64,000 nt of DNA. Source: Massospora cicadina. Taxonomy: Eukaryota; Entomophthoromycota; Entomophthoromycetes; Entomophthorales; Entomophthoraceae. A program made the translations under genes and the position numbers. Position 1 is the stretch's first letter. Every line of letters begins with the position of its first letter. Location: contig JAKSZP010008057.1 in assembly GCA_022478985.1 (NCBI GenBank), forward strand, positions 62,001 through 126,000. The letters are read 5' to 3'. The notes beneath the pieces were generated by a model, which saw nothing but the letters and a program-made list of their open reading frames with translations, was not told the DNA's origin and searched no databases. Below are positions 1-10,499 of the stretch, one piece after another.

Positions 1-1820
1 GGACTTTATATTCAATTGAGTAAGAGTAAGGGCAATAATTGACAGTGGAGTGCCCATTAGTATTTTATCAAATAAGTTGGTGAACAAATGAGGATTTTGC
101 CAGATTTAGAGCACCATAAAGAATATTGAACCGCCAGATCAGATACCACAATATTCTATAGAGCAAAGAGTTCACTATCACTTTGGTTCATAATTCTGGT
201 ATTATCAGCTCCCGCTGTATATTGTCAAATCAAAATAATGACATACTCATTGAGACAGAAGTTCTGAGAAAGTATTATGTCAAATGTGATTTTAAGGAGA
301 ATGCCCTAACAATTTTGGTGAAAACCTTGCCTTTGTATTTCAGCAGAGAGGAGAAACTTCGCTGACAAAGAAGAATGATTTTGTGAATTTAATTTCCAAT
401 GACGGCATTGTTCCCATTAAGTACAAGTTAGTTGGACAATAAAGTATTGAAATTCCAAAATTGATTCTGAAAAACTATGGAATACCCTTGCAGATAAAAA
501 ACAAACACCATTCTGCTGTCAACTTGAATAATAGTTGACACAGGGTTAATTCTAAGTATCCTGGAACATTTATATGTATAAGTCGTTGGCCCATGAAATA
601 AATTGAGACTGGAACCATGAGTAGCGCCAGGGAATATAGTGCCAGTCCACAATGAAATAAGAGTGCTACTGGCCGATCTGGGTGAAAATATGAATAAAGT
701 AGAAAAAAACTAAGTCATTGTGCGTTTAATTTTGTTGGCCAAAATTAGAGAATTCCATGAATTTGGAACGTTAACAGAAATGGGAAGCCAGTGGATGTTG
801 TCAAAAGTGTTAATGTGCTGGTCAATTGTGAGTATTTGGATGAGTTATCAGAATGACAGCAAGAAGAAGTGCTATGATTACTCAAAAAAATATCGGTTGA
901 TATTTGCCCATGATGACCATGACCTTGGATGCGCTAAAAATATGATCCATAAGGTCAACAATGGGGAAAATCCGCCAATAAGAATGTGACCTGTCTACTG
1001 GTCCAAGGCTGCTGAAGAAGTGGTCAGCAAAGAAATTAGCAAGATAATAGAGCATGGGCTGCTTGTTCCATTGTATTGTCCATTAGAAAGTTTAATCCTG
1101 ATTGTAAAGAAAAAGGATGAATTAAATTGCGTGGTGATCAATTACCACCAATTAAACAATTTAACTAAGAGAAATTTGTATCCTCTGCTAAGGGCCACTG
1201 CCGTGTTTGAATGCCTAGGTGAAGCCAGGATTTTCACTGATAAATTTAATCTCAGAATATTGACAGATAGATTTGCAAAAGGAAGATCAAGTAAAATGTT
1301 CCTTAATCACTGCACAAGGATTATATCATCCAACCAGCTTGCCCTAGGGGTTGTGCAACACGCCGGTGATGTTCCAGAGAGCAATGTATTCTATCTTAAG
1401 TGCTTTAAAGTTGTATTGCGTTTTAAAATTTGGACAAAATCAACTTTTTATCAGGACATTCACTGATTACCTGGAGCCCTTGGAGGAAGTGTTTAAGCTC
1501 CTAGTTATTTATTTTGAAGATCTAGTGATGAAATTTCATTTCCTTAAATAAAGAGCTTGAGCAAGTGGGGTTTGTGATAAACTCCAGTGAATTGCAACTT
1601 CTCGCAGAAGATAATGGCCATCAAGCGGATATCTTTCCTGAGGAGCATTCATGACATGAAAAACTTTCTTGTGATGGTTGGCTACTATCACCAATTTATA
1701 AAGGATTTTGATGGAGTTACTGAACCATTATTCCATCTATTGGAAGATCAAAATAGGATTTGTTTGGAATGAGGAGGCTCAAGAGGTGTTTGATGAGCTA
1801 AAAAAAATCTGATGGCTATT
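1..1820 (+). pseudogene. Element B pol, first part: protease, dUTPase-like segment, reverse transcriptase
   Basis: This is the decayed 5' portion of a Ty3/gypsy pol gene that continues beyond the left edge of the window. A retropepsin active site reads IIDSGVPISIL, with the catalytic Asp codon at 41-43. A dUTPase-like segment follows at about 540-715. The RT entry region (AAEEVVSKEISKIIEHGLLV, then LIVKKKDELN) runs from about 1010. The thumb/connection wording VMVGYYHQFIKDFDGVTEPL lies near 1670-1730. Many stops and frame changes are present, and the YxDD catalytic box is unrecognisable (KFGQ near 1420-1440). The element resumes at 6484 after the insertion of element A. The gene order PR, DUT-like, RT matches elements C, D and F in this window. 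Confidence 0.75.
540..715 (+). other. dUTPase-like segment of element B
   Basis: Between protease and RT the translation reads, with stops, VAPGNIVPVHNEIRVLLADL and then NMNKVEKN. This matches the motif-3 region of dUTPase-like folds (a G-x-I turn, a short loop, an E-I-x-V strand, then a K/E-K turn) and the corresponding parts of elements C, D and H. The Asp expected in the loop of an active dUTPase is absent. Downstream wording (REFHEFGTLTEMG) is shared with D (RKFHDFGTLNEMG) and C (RVHEFGSLDEFG), so the alignment is positional as well as compositional. The assignment rests on motif reading, not on a profile search. Confidence 0.5.
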
Positions 1821-2161
1821 TGTCAGGATTTCGCCAAATTCTCTCATTTTGAAATATTCTACTCCAACAGATCCCTCAGCACTATTGGAAGGACAGCTTA
1901 ATTTATATAAATTTATCAAGGTTAATAAATATGATCAGTCTCATCCTGATCAAGGTATAAAAGATTCGATCTCTCAGCAATTAATTAGCTCAGATAGATC
2001 ACAAGCCATTTTGAGACTTATAAATATTCAATCATTTTGATAATAAAAATTAGATCACTTTATAACCTGTTTTTGCTTAATTTATTGCTTCTTGGAGAAT
2101 CCTTCTAAGTAACTTTGAGTGAAAACCTGCCAATTTGGAAGTGTAATACAAAATTTCCAGA
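1821..2161 (+). repeat. 5' LTR of element A
   Basis: The first copy of the roughly 340-base LTR begins TGTCAGGATTTCGCC and ends TTTCCAGA. It shares long stretches with 6146-6483, for example agctcagatagatcacaagc. A TATA-like tataaaag at about 1956-1963 could be the promoter. Differences from the other copy are frequent, so the insertion is not recent. Confidence 0.88.
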
Positions 2162-2162
2162 G

Positions 2163-2182
2163 TGGTGCTCACTAAAGGGGGC
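2163..2182 (+). other. Primer-binding site of element A
   Basis: TGGTGCTCACTAAAGGGGGC lies two bases past the LTR. It begins with TGG, complementary to a tRNA CCA end, and is nearly identical to the same position in elements C, D, F and H. I could not assign the tRNA with confidence. Confidence 0.75.
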
Positions 2183-2604
2183 ACTCTGAGTTATGCACCA
2201 GTGAAAACTTCAATCACTACCATGGATTCTCATTTTTTGCCTTAAGAAGCTCAAGACTATGAGCAAGGCAGTATATTATAATGGGTCCGTTCAACTAGAA
2301 CCAAAATCCCAAGAGTACTCTCCACGTTGGAATTCTGCACCAACTCAGAGTTTTACAGTCCTAACTTAAGCTTTACCACAAACTTTAAAATACAGCCTGA
2401 AGATTTATGAAATTTTATCAATCGAATGCTTCTGAGGCCCTAATTCCTGGGATCTGTTCCACTTGATCTTGATCTAGTGCCGTACCCTCTATCTTGCAGG
2501 AAGTGTTGCAAACCTCCCAAATGCCAGGAATTGGCATTGAGCAATATTTGCACCATCTTGTACACCCTACCTTATATCATTTATTAATGGTAGTGGGATT
2601 CATC

Positions 2605-3450
2605 ATTAAGGGATGCTTAATTTACTAGAAGGTCTCCAGTCCTTGAAAAATTATGTTATTGAGTTTTTCAAGTCCACCTCTGAGTTTAACAGAGATAATC
2701 ACGATGCCATCATTAATAATCAGACCCTTCTCAATGAAGTACATCAACAGCTTATTCAGCTTGATCATGGGATGTCCAGTTTTGTTGATTTACAGTTCCC
2801 AAAGCAAGTTTAGGAATTACATAGAGAATGGAGAGAGGGTATTTCTCAACTCTCTGAGCGTAGTCAATCAATGGAAGAGGAAATCAAAAACATCTCTCCC
2901 AATTGGAGAATTTGTACTCTAGAATTCAATTCCAAGTCAACAAAGTAGAAAAAACCTCTGGAACTATGGGTCCTCCTGTGGTTGAAGGACCTCATGGCCC
3001 ACCTGGGGGTGAAGGACCACGTGGACCTCGTGGACCCCCAGGGGTTGAAGGGCCCATGACAACCAAGCGTGGATGGACCTTGGGGACCCCCAGGTGCTGA
3101 AGGGCACTCAGGATTCCTTCAACAAATTGACTTTCTATTGAGCATGATGGACTTCTTATTTGAGCAATTTTATAAAGTGGTCAAGGAGAGTAACTTAACC
3201 AAAATGGGGTACTGATTGACCCCTCTTGCCGCTTCAGTCTTTATCTGACAAATTGAGTAATCTGGGTAAATGGGAAAAGGACATTGGCATACTGCTACAA
3301 GCTTATGAATTAAAACGAGAGATGCTCCATGAGAAAATTGAAACACTGGAACTTAAGTACAATGCACAGCAGGAGCAAATTTATGAGCTATCTTGCTGGT
3401 TGGATGAGAAAGTGGGGCATGCTGATCTACATCGATTAATTAGTGAAATT
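2605..3450 (+). pseudogene. Gag-position ORF of element A: coiled coil, collagen-like repeat, coiled coil
   Basis: The ORF sits where gag should be but does not resemble a capsid. From 2613 a helical stretch reads LLEGLQSLKNYVIEFFK, and later RSQSMEEEIKNI. Then comes a collagen-like run near 2968-3060 with consecutive Gly-x-y triplets (GPRGPRGPPG). A second helical stretch includes MLHEKIETLELKYNAQQEQI at about 3321-3380. Frame changes occur near 2810, 3060-3100 and 3440; downstream of the break the triplets resume (GPPGAEGHSG in another frame). Zinc knuckle and protease motifs were not seen. Known collagen-like proteins are trimeric, and the flanking coiled coils would suit trimerisation; whether this is a structural Gag is inference. 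It leads directly into RT. Confidence 0.6.
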
Positions 3451-6131
3451 TGTTCCAAGACTTTGGGCTGGAAAGTGATCAGGAAATTCTTACTGTGGGG
3501 CCTGCATACAGAAAACACCTCACTAATGAACAGAAAAAACAAGTACTTCAATTATTGGAAGATTACTCCGACATTTTTGCCAAGCATACTTATGATTTTG
3601 GTAAAATGAAAGGAGTAATGCACTCCATTGAAACTGGCAAACACCTTCCTATATGTGCTAAGCCCTATCATAAGTCTAAAGTGTAGGAAGCCCAGATTGC
3701 CAAAGAATTGCATCAACTATTGGAAGCTGGATTCTTGAAACCCTCCAACAGTCCTTGGGCCTCCCCTTGCTACTGGTTAAGAAAAGGATGGTTCTCATCA
3801 AGTGGTTGTGGATTATCATAGATTGAATGCTATTACTTGATGAGATAGTTATCCTTTACCTTGGATTAATGATTCCCTTTGGTTGTTGGCTGACTCAACT
3901 TATTTTTCTGTGATGAACTTAGCCAGTGGATATTGAAAAATTGAGTTATCCCTGGAAGACCGAGCTAAGTGTGCCCTAATATCCAGTGAAAGTTTATTTG
4001 AACCAACCCATATGCCACAAGGATTGAGCAACGCCCCAGCAACTTTCCAAAAGGGCCATGGATGGTATGTTATGGGACTTAAAGCTCACCTGTGTTCTGG
4101 TATATCTGGATGATATTACTGTGTTTTCAAAACATTTACTGAACATTTGGGCCATCTAAAATAATTTTTCAAACGAATTCAAAATTCTTCTTTGAAGCTC
4201 AAACCCTCTAAATTTTCCTTTTTCAAAAATGAAATGGAATTTTTAGACACCAGGTATCAGCTAAAGAGATTTGACCCCTCTCAGATAAAATCAAGCTATT
4301 CAACAAATGCCCCCTCCAACCTTTCTGCAGGATATACAAGTCTTTCCTGTTATAGTTGAGTATTATCAGCAATTTATACCCAAGTTTGCTGATATGGCTG
4401 AACCGTTATTCCATCTTTTACAAAAAGGGCCGCCATTTGAGTGAAGTTCAGCTCAGGAACGGTCATCCAATTCTCTACGAACTTCCTTGACTAGGGCACC
4501 TGTTTTAATTCATCCTTAATTTGATAAGCCTTTTTTCTTAAATACCAATGCAAGAAATTTTGCTATTGGGGCTATCTTATCCCAGTGTGACAAAGAGCAG
4601 AATAATTATCCCATCACATCTTATAGCAAAACTTTGTCCAAAGCTGAGTGAAACTACAGTGTAACTGAGTGGGAGTGTTTTGCTGTCATTCTAGCAATTA
4701 AGCACTTTTGTCCCTTCCTATATGTTAACCATTTTACTGTTATTAAAGACCATTCTTTTTTAAGATGGTTGCAAAATATAAAGGATCCTGATAAGAGATT
4801 AGCCCTTTGTGCTTTAAGATTACAAAAATATGATTTTTTCATTGTGCATTGTTTGGGGGCTCAACATTAAAATGCTGATGGTCTGTCCCAACTGCCTATA
4901 CTGATCTTGGATTTGGGGAAGCAAGAACGCCTATATAGTCTCACCGGACAGTATGAGTTGTGGGATCGAGAATCTGAAGAAGATCAAGCCTTCCTAAAAT
5001 CTATTACCAAAGATACCATGTTTGGGAAGGAGCTTTGTATAAAAAGGTCAAATCCAAGTGGTTACCCTTTTTGCACCCAAACTCAGGATTTCATGATGTA
5101 TGGAAGGACAGGAACAAGTAGGTCATAGCAGGTTAAAGAAAACCCAAAAATAGTTGAAACTAATTTTTGGAATAACAAGACTGAATTTCTTCAAGAGACC
5201 CTTAACTTGTGTCTCATCTGTAAAAGCCATGGAGCCACCAACCCTACTTATCATCATCAAGTTATTCCCCTGACTAAAGCGTTTTTATTGGTAAGCATTG
5301 ATGTTGTAGGCCTTTTCCTCAGGGATTGTATGGACATCAGTTCATTATTATGGCTTTCAACCACTTAACTTAATGAGTTGAGGCCACTTCCATTGCCACC
5401 CCCTCTGCTAAGACTACTGCACTATTCCTTTACCAGAACATCATCTCTCAACATGGGTGTCCCAAGGTCCTTATTTCGGATAATGATACTAATTTTAACT
5501 TGCAACTTTTACAGGAACTATCTAAATTATTTAATACTACCCAACGATTTGTTGTTCCTTACAATCCATCCAAGAACGGGGCCATCAAATGAGTCAATGG
5601 AACTCTAGTCTCAATTTTAAGGAAGATGGCTTCCACTAACTATCTCAGTGGAACTTTTATTTGCCTAGTGCCTTGTTTGCATATTGAATAATCTATCATC
5701 AAATTCTCAGGATGTCACCTTTCAAATGCATATATGGGCGAGATCCCTCAGTCCCTTCTAGTGTTTAGGTAATACTCAAAGAAAACATACCAGAAAACTC
5801 TGATTTAATTATGAAAAAATCTTGATGATGAGATTATTCATCTTCAAGCTCAATCCATGAATTCAATTGAATTATTAACTCAAAGTAGCCTAAAGAAGCA
5901 ATCAACATAAATCCGCCTTACCTGAATATCAGATTGGGGATTACGTTATGTATTATCACTCTCAGCCTGGTGGGCAAACCAAAAAATTAGGATCCAAATG
6001 GTCTGGTCTGGTCCTTATTGAGCTATATTTTGTAAAGTATTAGAGTACTCAATTGTCCATGTTGATACTGGTATAGTAATAAATCATATCCACCCCAAAT
6101 TTTTAGGAATTCACCCTCCTCTGAGATAAAA
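3450..6131 (+). pseudogene. Element A pol: reverse transcriptase, RNase H, integrase
   Basis: RT begins near LTNEQKKQVLQLLEDYSDIF (about 3519). It continues through ELHQLLEAGFLKPSNSPWAS and reaches an intact catalytic box VLVYLDDITVFSK at about 4097-4135. RNase H follows at 4530-4890 (AIGAILSQCDKEQNNYPITS; YSVTEWECFAVILAIKHF). The integrase core lies at 5280-5720: the first two acidic positions are in SIDVVG and ISDNDTNF, but the third region reads NGAIK-stop-VNGTL, so the catalytic Glu is lost. A C-terminal domain fragment (QIGDYVMYYHSQPGGQTKKL) lies near 5930-5990. Stops and frameshifts occur throughout. Confidence 0.82.
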
Positions 6132-6145
6132 GCATGAGGGGGAAG

Positions 6146-6483
6146 TGTCAGGATTTTTCTAAATTCTCTCATTTTGGAATATTTTACTCCAATGAATCCC
6201 CTGGCACTATTGAAAGGAGAGCGTAAATTATCTAAATTTATCAAGGTTATAAGAACTATCAGTCTCATCCTGATCAAGGGTAGAAGATTTGATCGCTCAG
6301 CAATTAATTAGCTCAGATAGATCACAAGCCATTTTGAGACCCATAAATATTCAACCCTTCTGATAATAGAAATTAGGTCTACTTATAACCTGTTTTTGCT
6401 TTATATATTGCTTTTTGGAGAAGACATTTAAGTTACTTCAAAGAAAACCTGCCAAATTGGAAGTGTAATTTAAAACTTCCAGA
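6146..6483 (+). repeat. 3' LTR of element A
   Basis: The second LTR copy begins TGTCAGGATTTTTCT directly after the polypurine tract at 6132-6145 and ends CTTCCAGA. The target duplication CTATT follows at 6484-6488. Confidence 0.88.
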
Positions 6484-8080
6484 CTATTCTTGTTCTGATA
6501 TACCCAAATTTCAATAAAAAATTTTTATTCAGACTGATGCCTTGTTATCAGTGATTGGCGTCATTTTAAGTCATGTAGATGCAATGATGAAGAGCATCCT
6601 GTGGCATATGTGAGTAGAACATTGACACCAGCAGAAAGGAACTACACCATGACAGAGCTCAAGTGCATCACAGTGATTTATGCCTATAAACAATTTTAAG
6701 TGTTTATACATGTGACACACTTCAAGGTGTGACTGATCACTCATCTTTACGTTGGTTACTAAATTTTAAGGAACCAGAGGTATGACTGGCATGATAATCT
6801 CTTAAACTAAAAGCCTATTATTTTTAAATTATATATCATTCAGGAGCAGCACACTAGAATGCTGATGGACTATTGAGATTACCTTATGTTCAAGTTGTGT
6901 ATCATCAAGTGGATTAATTATTCCAATGGATGATTGAAGGGAATATTGGGGAAATCCAAGGGAGATTAAGCTGCACTGAAGAAAGCAATGGGAAATAATA
7001 AAATGAGGAGTAGACAGCTTTGCAAGTTGAATGGCAGAAAACAGTACTTATTCCTTAAACTGTCAGAAAAAGCAGAAATTATTCAAGCCACATATAAATT
7101 CATCAGGCATGGTGGCCTAAGGAAACAATGAACCATCTACGCAGTATTACTGGGAATTGATCCATTTAGATGTAAAAGATTACCTAGCATGTTGTGCGGA
7201 GTGTTAACTTTACAAGCTGCATAGTAATGTGATGGGATACTGACTAGTATGGGCTGGGTTCAACTGGCACATGGTGTCAATAGACGTGATGGGGCCCTTG
7301 AGTGTTAGTTATGGGGAGTAAAGTACATTGTAGTCACAATAGACCATCTGGCCAGATGGGTTGAATTGAAACCCTTGAGTAGAGTAGATACTACAAGCAC
7401 AGCGAGATTCTTACTGGACCAAGTATTACATTAGCATGGATGCCAGCAAGTATTAAAATATAACAGAACCAACTCTCAGTCCTATGTGATCCCAAGACTG
7501 AATGAACTAATGGGAATTTGAGGAGTGGTCTTCATTCCCTACCTCCCAGAAACAAATGGAATAGTAGAAAGAGTCAACAGAACTATAGCTATGATGCTGA
7601 GAAAATTGTTAGTGGTGAAAACTTCCACTTGAGGATCTTATCTGAGGTAAGTTACCTTTGCATATAATATCAGTTATCATATGTAGAAAGGAAAACGCCA
7701 TTCAAATTCTTATATGGATGAAAAGCCTCACAATAACCATTTTATCTTCAGCAGTAGAACCATCTTCAGGGATGATCGCAGAGAAGTAGCTAACTTGAAT
7801 GGATATATTATGATTTAACTGCAATAACAGGCATTTGACATAACGTTAAAGAGGAAATTAGAGCTAAGAAAGCAGGCAATAAAATTCAAATTAGCTCTGA
7901 AAGAGTGACATGTGGGAGATAGGGTAGCCTATTACAATACTTATGGATTTGAAAGAAGAAAAGTTGGACGCCCTATGGTCAGTTACCTTGAGATTATTTC
8001 CAAGATGGCGACAGATACCTACACAATAAAGAATATTGATGGTCATATAGTGCACAGGGTCCATACCAAATACTAAAAGT
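6484..8080 (+). pseudogene. Element B pol, second part: RNase H and integrase
   Basis: The B pol coding sequence resumes here. RNase H wording lies at 6490-6900 (TDALLSVIGVILSHVDA; LTPAERNYTMTELKCITVIY). The integrase core lies at about 7080-7700 (YIVVTIDHLARWVEL; GIVERVNRTIAMMLRKLLV, which keeps the third-region Glu). A C-terminal module lies near 7905-8060 (HVGDRVAYYNTYGFERRKVG; TYTIKNIDGHIVHRVH). Stops are frequent. The family is close to elements C and D. Confidence 0.75.
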
Positions 8081-8863
8081 ATTGGATATAAGGGAAAGAA
8101 TGATTACAATGTTTCTGTGGGACTGGTGAGCCTACTAACACTAGGTTAATTTCCATTGTTTTGGTTAAGACTCAAGAGGGGAATGATGAACCACAATTAT
8201 TGGTTAAGTTCAAGATAAAGACCTCTGAATCAGAATAGTGGAAAAGAAAGGATAGATCTCTGAACCTACTTTATAATAGGTTAATTCCCATTGCAAAAAG
8301 AGAAAAAGGAATATAAGAAGTTTAAATATGAAAATATATATATGGAAAGATTAATAATATTAGAATTTTAGTTTTAGATTTGTTACTGTGACAAAAGTAT
8401 TTGACAGTTTTCTCATCTACCGTTGTCAAGTGATGAAAAAGATGATGAATTATGACAGAGTTTAAAAAGATCTGCTCTGGTTGAAAATGAAGAGACCATC
8501 TTGGGGAGTACAGGAACCAAGGAATTGGTGAAGCTGACTGAAAATATTCTTTAAATGAAGTTGAATCATAGACCAACATGGGGAAATACAGGTTTTCCAG
8601 AAATATTATCAGCAAAATTTACCAAAATAGCCCTAATATGGAATGGGCCATAGAACTGCGCTCTAAGGAGGAGGCAAAAAGAAGGAGAAAAAGAGTAAAT
8701 GAACTAAGGATAAGGAAAGCATAGAGATTCATGAAGTAAGGAAAAAGGAGATGGACTATAAGAAATTTGTAATATAAACCATGCTGAGAACTCAGGCTGG
8801 GAATAAGGTGGTGTCTGCCTCTAAAATCTATCATCATTAGATGATCTGGTCAAACGGAAAATG
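8081..8863 (+). other. Post-integrase tail of element B, no recognised gene
   Basis: The region lies between the integrase C-terminus and a possible LTR start. Scattered in-frame wording (NMEWAIELRSKEEAKRRRKR near 8639-8698) suggests a former charged, helical C-terminal extension, but stops interrupt it. Two minus-strand frames (8322-8615, 8619-8837) are open but AT-driven and unsupported. Confidence 0.35.
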
Positions 8864-10443
8864 TGTTAGGATTTTAGCATGCCCACAAAATTCAGTATAA
8901 TCACTATAGCACCATCTGCTTATCCGCTGGAAGATTCATTTTAGTGGATGTTAGTTATAATAAGAAATGATGATTTTTGTGGGTAGTTATACCTAATGTA
9001 ATATTAACTAATCCACCAAGATCTGTTTCCGCTGGACTACTAATGTTTTGTTGGGGATGATACCCTATAATTTACAAGTGATTTGATTATTAATTTAATT
9101 ATCAATAAAATAACTGTACTGTTGAAATCAATTTGTGTTTGTCACCAATTAACTAAGGATCTTTTAGATGCTGGCATTGATAATGCCTCTGATAGCAACT
9201 TGTGAGTTATCCTTCTAGGTAACGCGACCTGCTATTAATGGTTAAAGGTCTCATTACCTAAAAAGGTTGCTAGCTTAATGAAGGGTAATACGCTGGGGTT
9301 GAGCAAAGGCGTCTGGACACGTTCTTTTATTACCTCAGATAAGGTTGCATTTCTAGATTTTGGCAGCATCTGACTAGATGAATGAGGAAGATAATTGGGT
9401 GAGACTTCAGAGGGTTAATCCATCAGCGATGGCTGCCATTTCAAAATATGGTTTCAATGAAAGAGTTGGGCGTCAAATTTCCTTATAAATTTCTTCTTTC
9501 AATTAAATAGATCAGATCAGGGAAACTCTTAAAAAGGTTAAAAGATACTTAGATACTTTTAGATTTAAGAAGATTTATAATCATTTTTACTGTCATACAA
9601 TTAATGCATATTTACTCTTGGGATTAGAGTTTAAGGATAAGATATCCTTTGTCTAATTATTACTATTAGGATCTCTGTGGGCTCTTGTATCAAGAGAAAG
9701 AGAGAACCTCTGAACCTAATAGTGTTTAAGTTACATCAGGAGGAAGAGTCAGAGGGAAAATTTCCCTTGCTTTCCAGAAGTACCTTCAAGGAGTAGAAGG
9801 AAGAGCGTTAGCACTAGTCTATCATTGGAGACACCACTCAAGTTGGTCGTAAAAATCTCAACTAGGGTAATTTTTAATACTATTGCAATATAAACTATTA
9901 TCAACAATCTTTTACACAGCACACATCAGAACCTGTGTAGTAGACTTAAGAGTGATAAATGAGCAACACAGCTTAAAAGTTTAAAATGTGAAAACATTCT
10001 AAATTTTTGGACCATAGAACCATCTTTAACTTAGTACTATAACATTTCATATATCAAACAAGATGACCTTATCACTGGTAAAGCACTCTTGCAAAAAGTG
10101 ATAGGTCTTATAATAGTAATATATTCTCTAATACCTAAAATAAAATATTGATAAATAGTAGTTTTAGCATACATTAATAAAGGACTCTACAGCTCTTGAA
10201 TTGATTTGATCAATACTAAGGTAAATCAAAGTTTGCTAATATGAGATCTGATTAGTCATAAACCATTATTAATTTTTGACAAGTTTCAGTGTGCCTATTT
10301 TAGGTAGTCTAGTCCAAAGATGTCAAAGTCAACATTAAGCATTAAAGTTTTTAAAAGTTTTTTATGGTAAAAAAGACAATTGGTTACTTAATCTTATAAT
10401 TTAATCTAGGTTTTAAAGATATAAAACCTTGTCTTATAGCAAA
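8864..10443. other. Possible decayed 3' LTR of element B, then unassigned AT-rich DNA
   Basis: At 8864 the sequence TGTTAGGATTTTAGCATGCCC resembles the LTR start of element D (TGTTGGGATTTTTGCCCAC). It follows the B coding region at the expected place. Beyond roughly 9100 I see no conserved coding frame, RNA gene or tandem structure. The right end of the LTR cannot be placed because B's 5' LTR is outside the window. Confidence 0.3.
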
Positions 10444-10499
10444 AGCATCTGATAACTAATTTTTAGTACTAGATGGTCCCAACCCAAGGGGGGATTCAT

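Larger units (their letters stand above)
1821..6483 (+). mobile_element. Ty3/gypsy LTR retrotransposon A, inserted into element B
   Basis: This is a complete but decayed LTR element. Direct repeats at 1821-2161 and 6146-6483 both begin TGTCAGGATTT. A primer-binding site follows the first, and a purine run (gcatgagggggaag, 6132-6145) precedes the second. A 5-base duplication CTATT lies at 1816-1820 and 6484-6488, and removing the element reconnects the connection/RNase H coding sequence of B. The pol order RT, RNase H, integrase places it in Ty3/gypsy. The interior starts with an unusual coiled-coil/collagen-like ORF instead of a recognisable gag, and I found no protease or dUTPase-like segment. 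Multiple stops mean it is inactive. Confidence 0.9.

Noticed and set aside
8322..8837. Two minus-strand frames downstream of the B integrase, considered as an antisense ORF like that in element D
   Set aside because: Wording does not resemble the D antisense ORF, and sense-strand remnants of a charged tail fit better.
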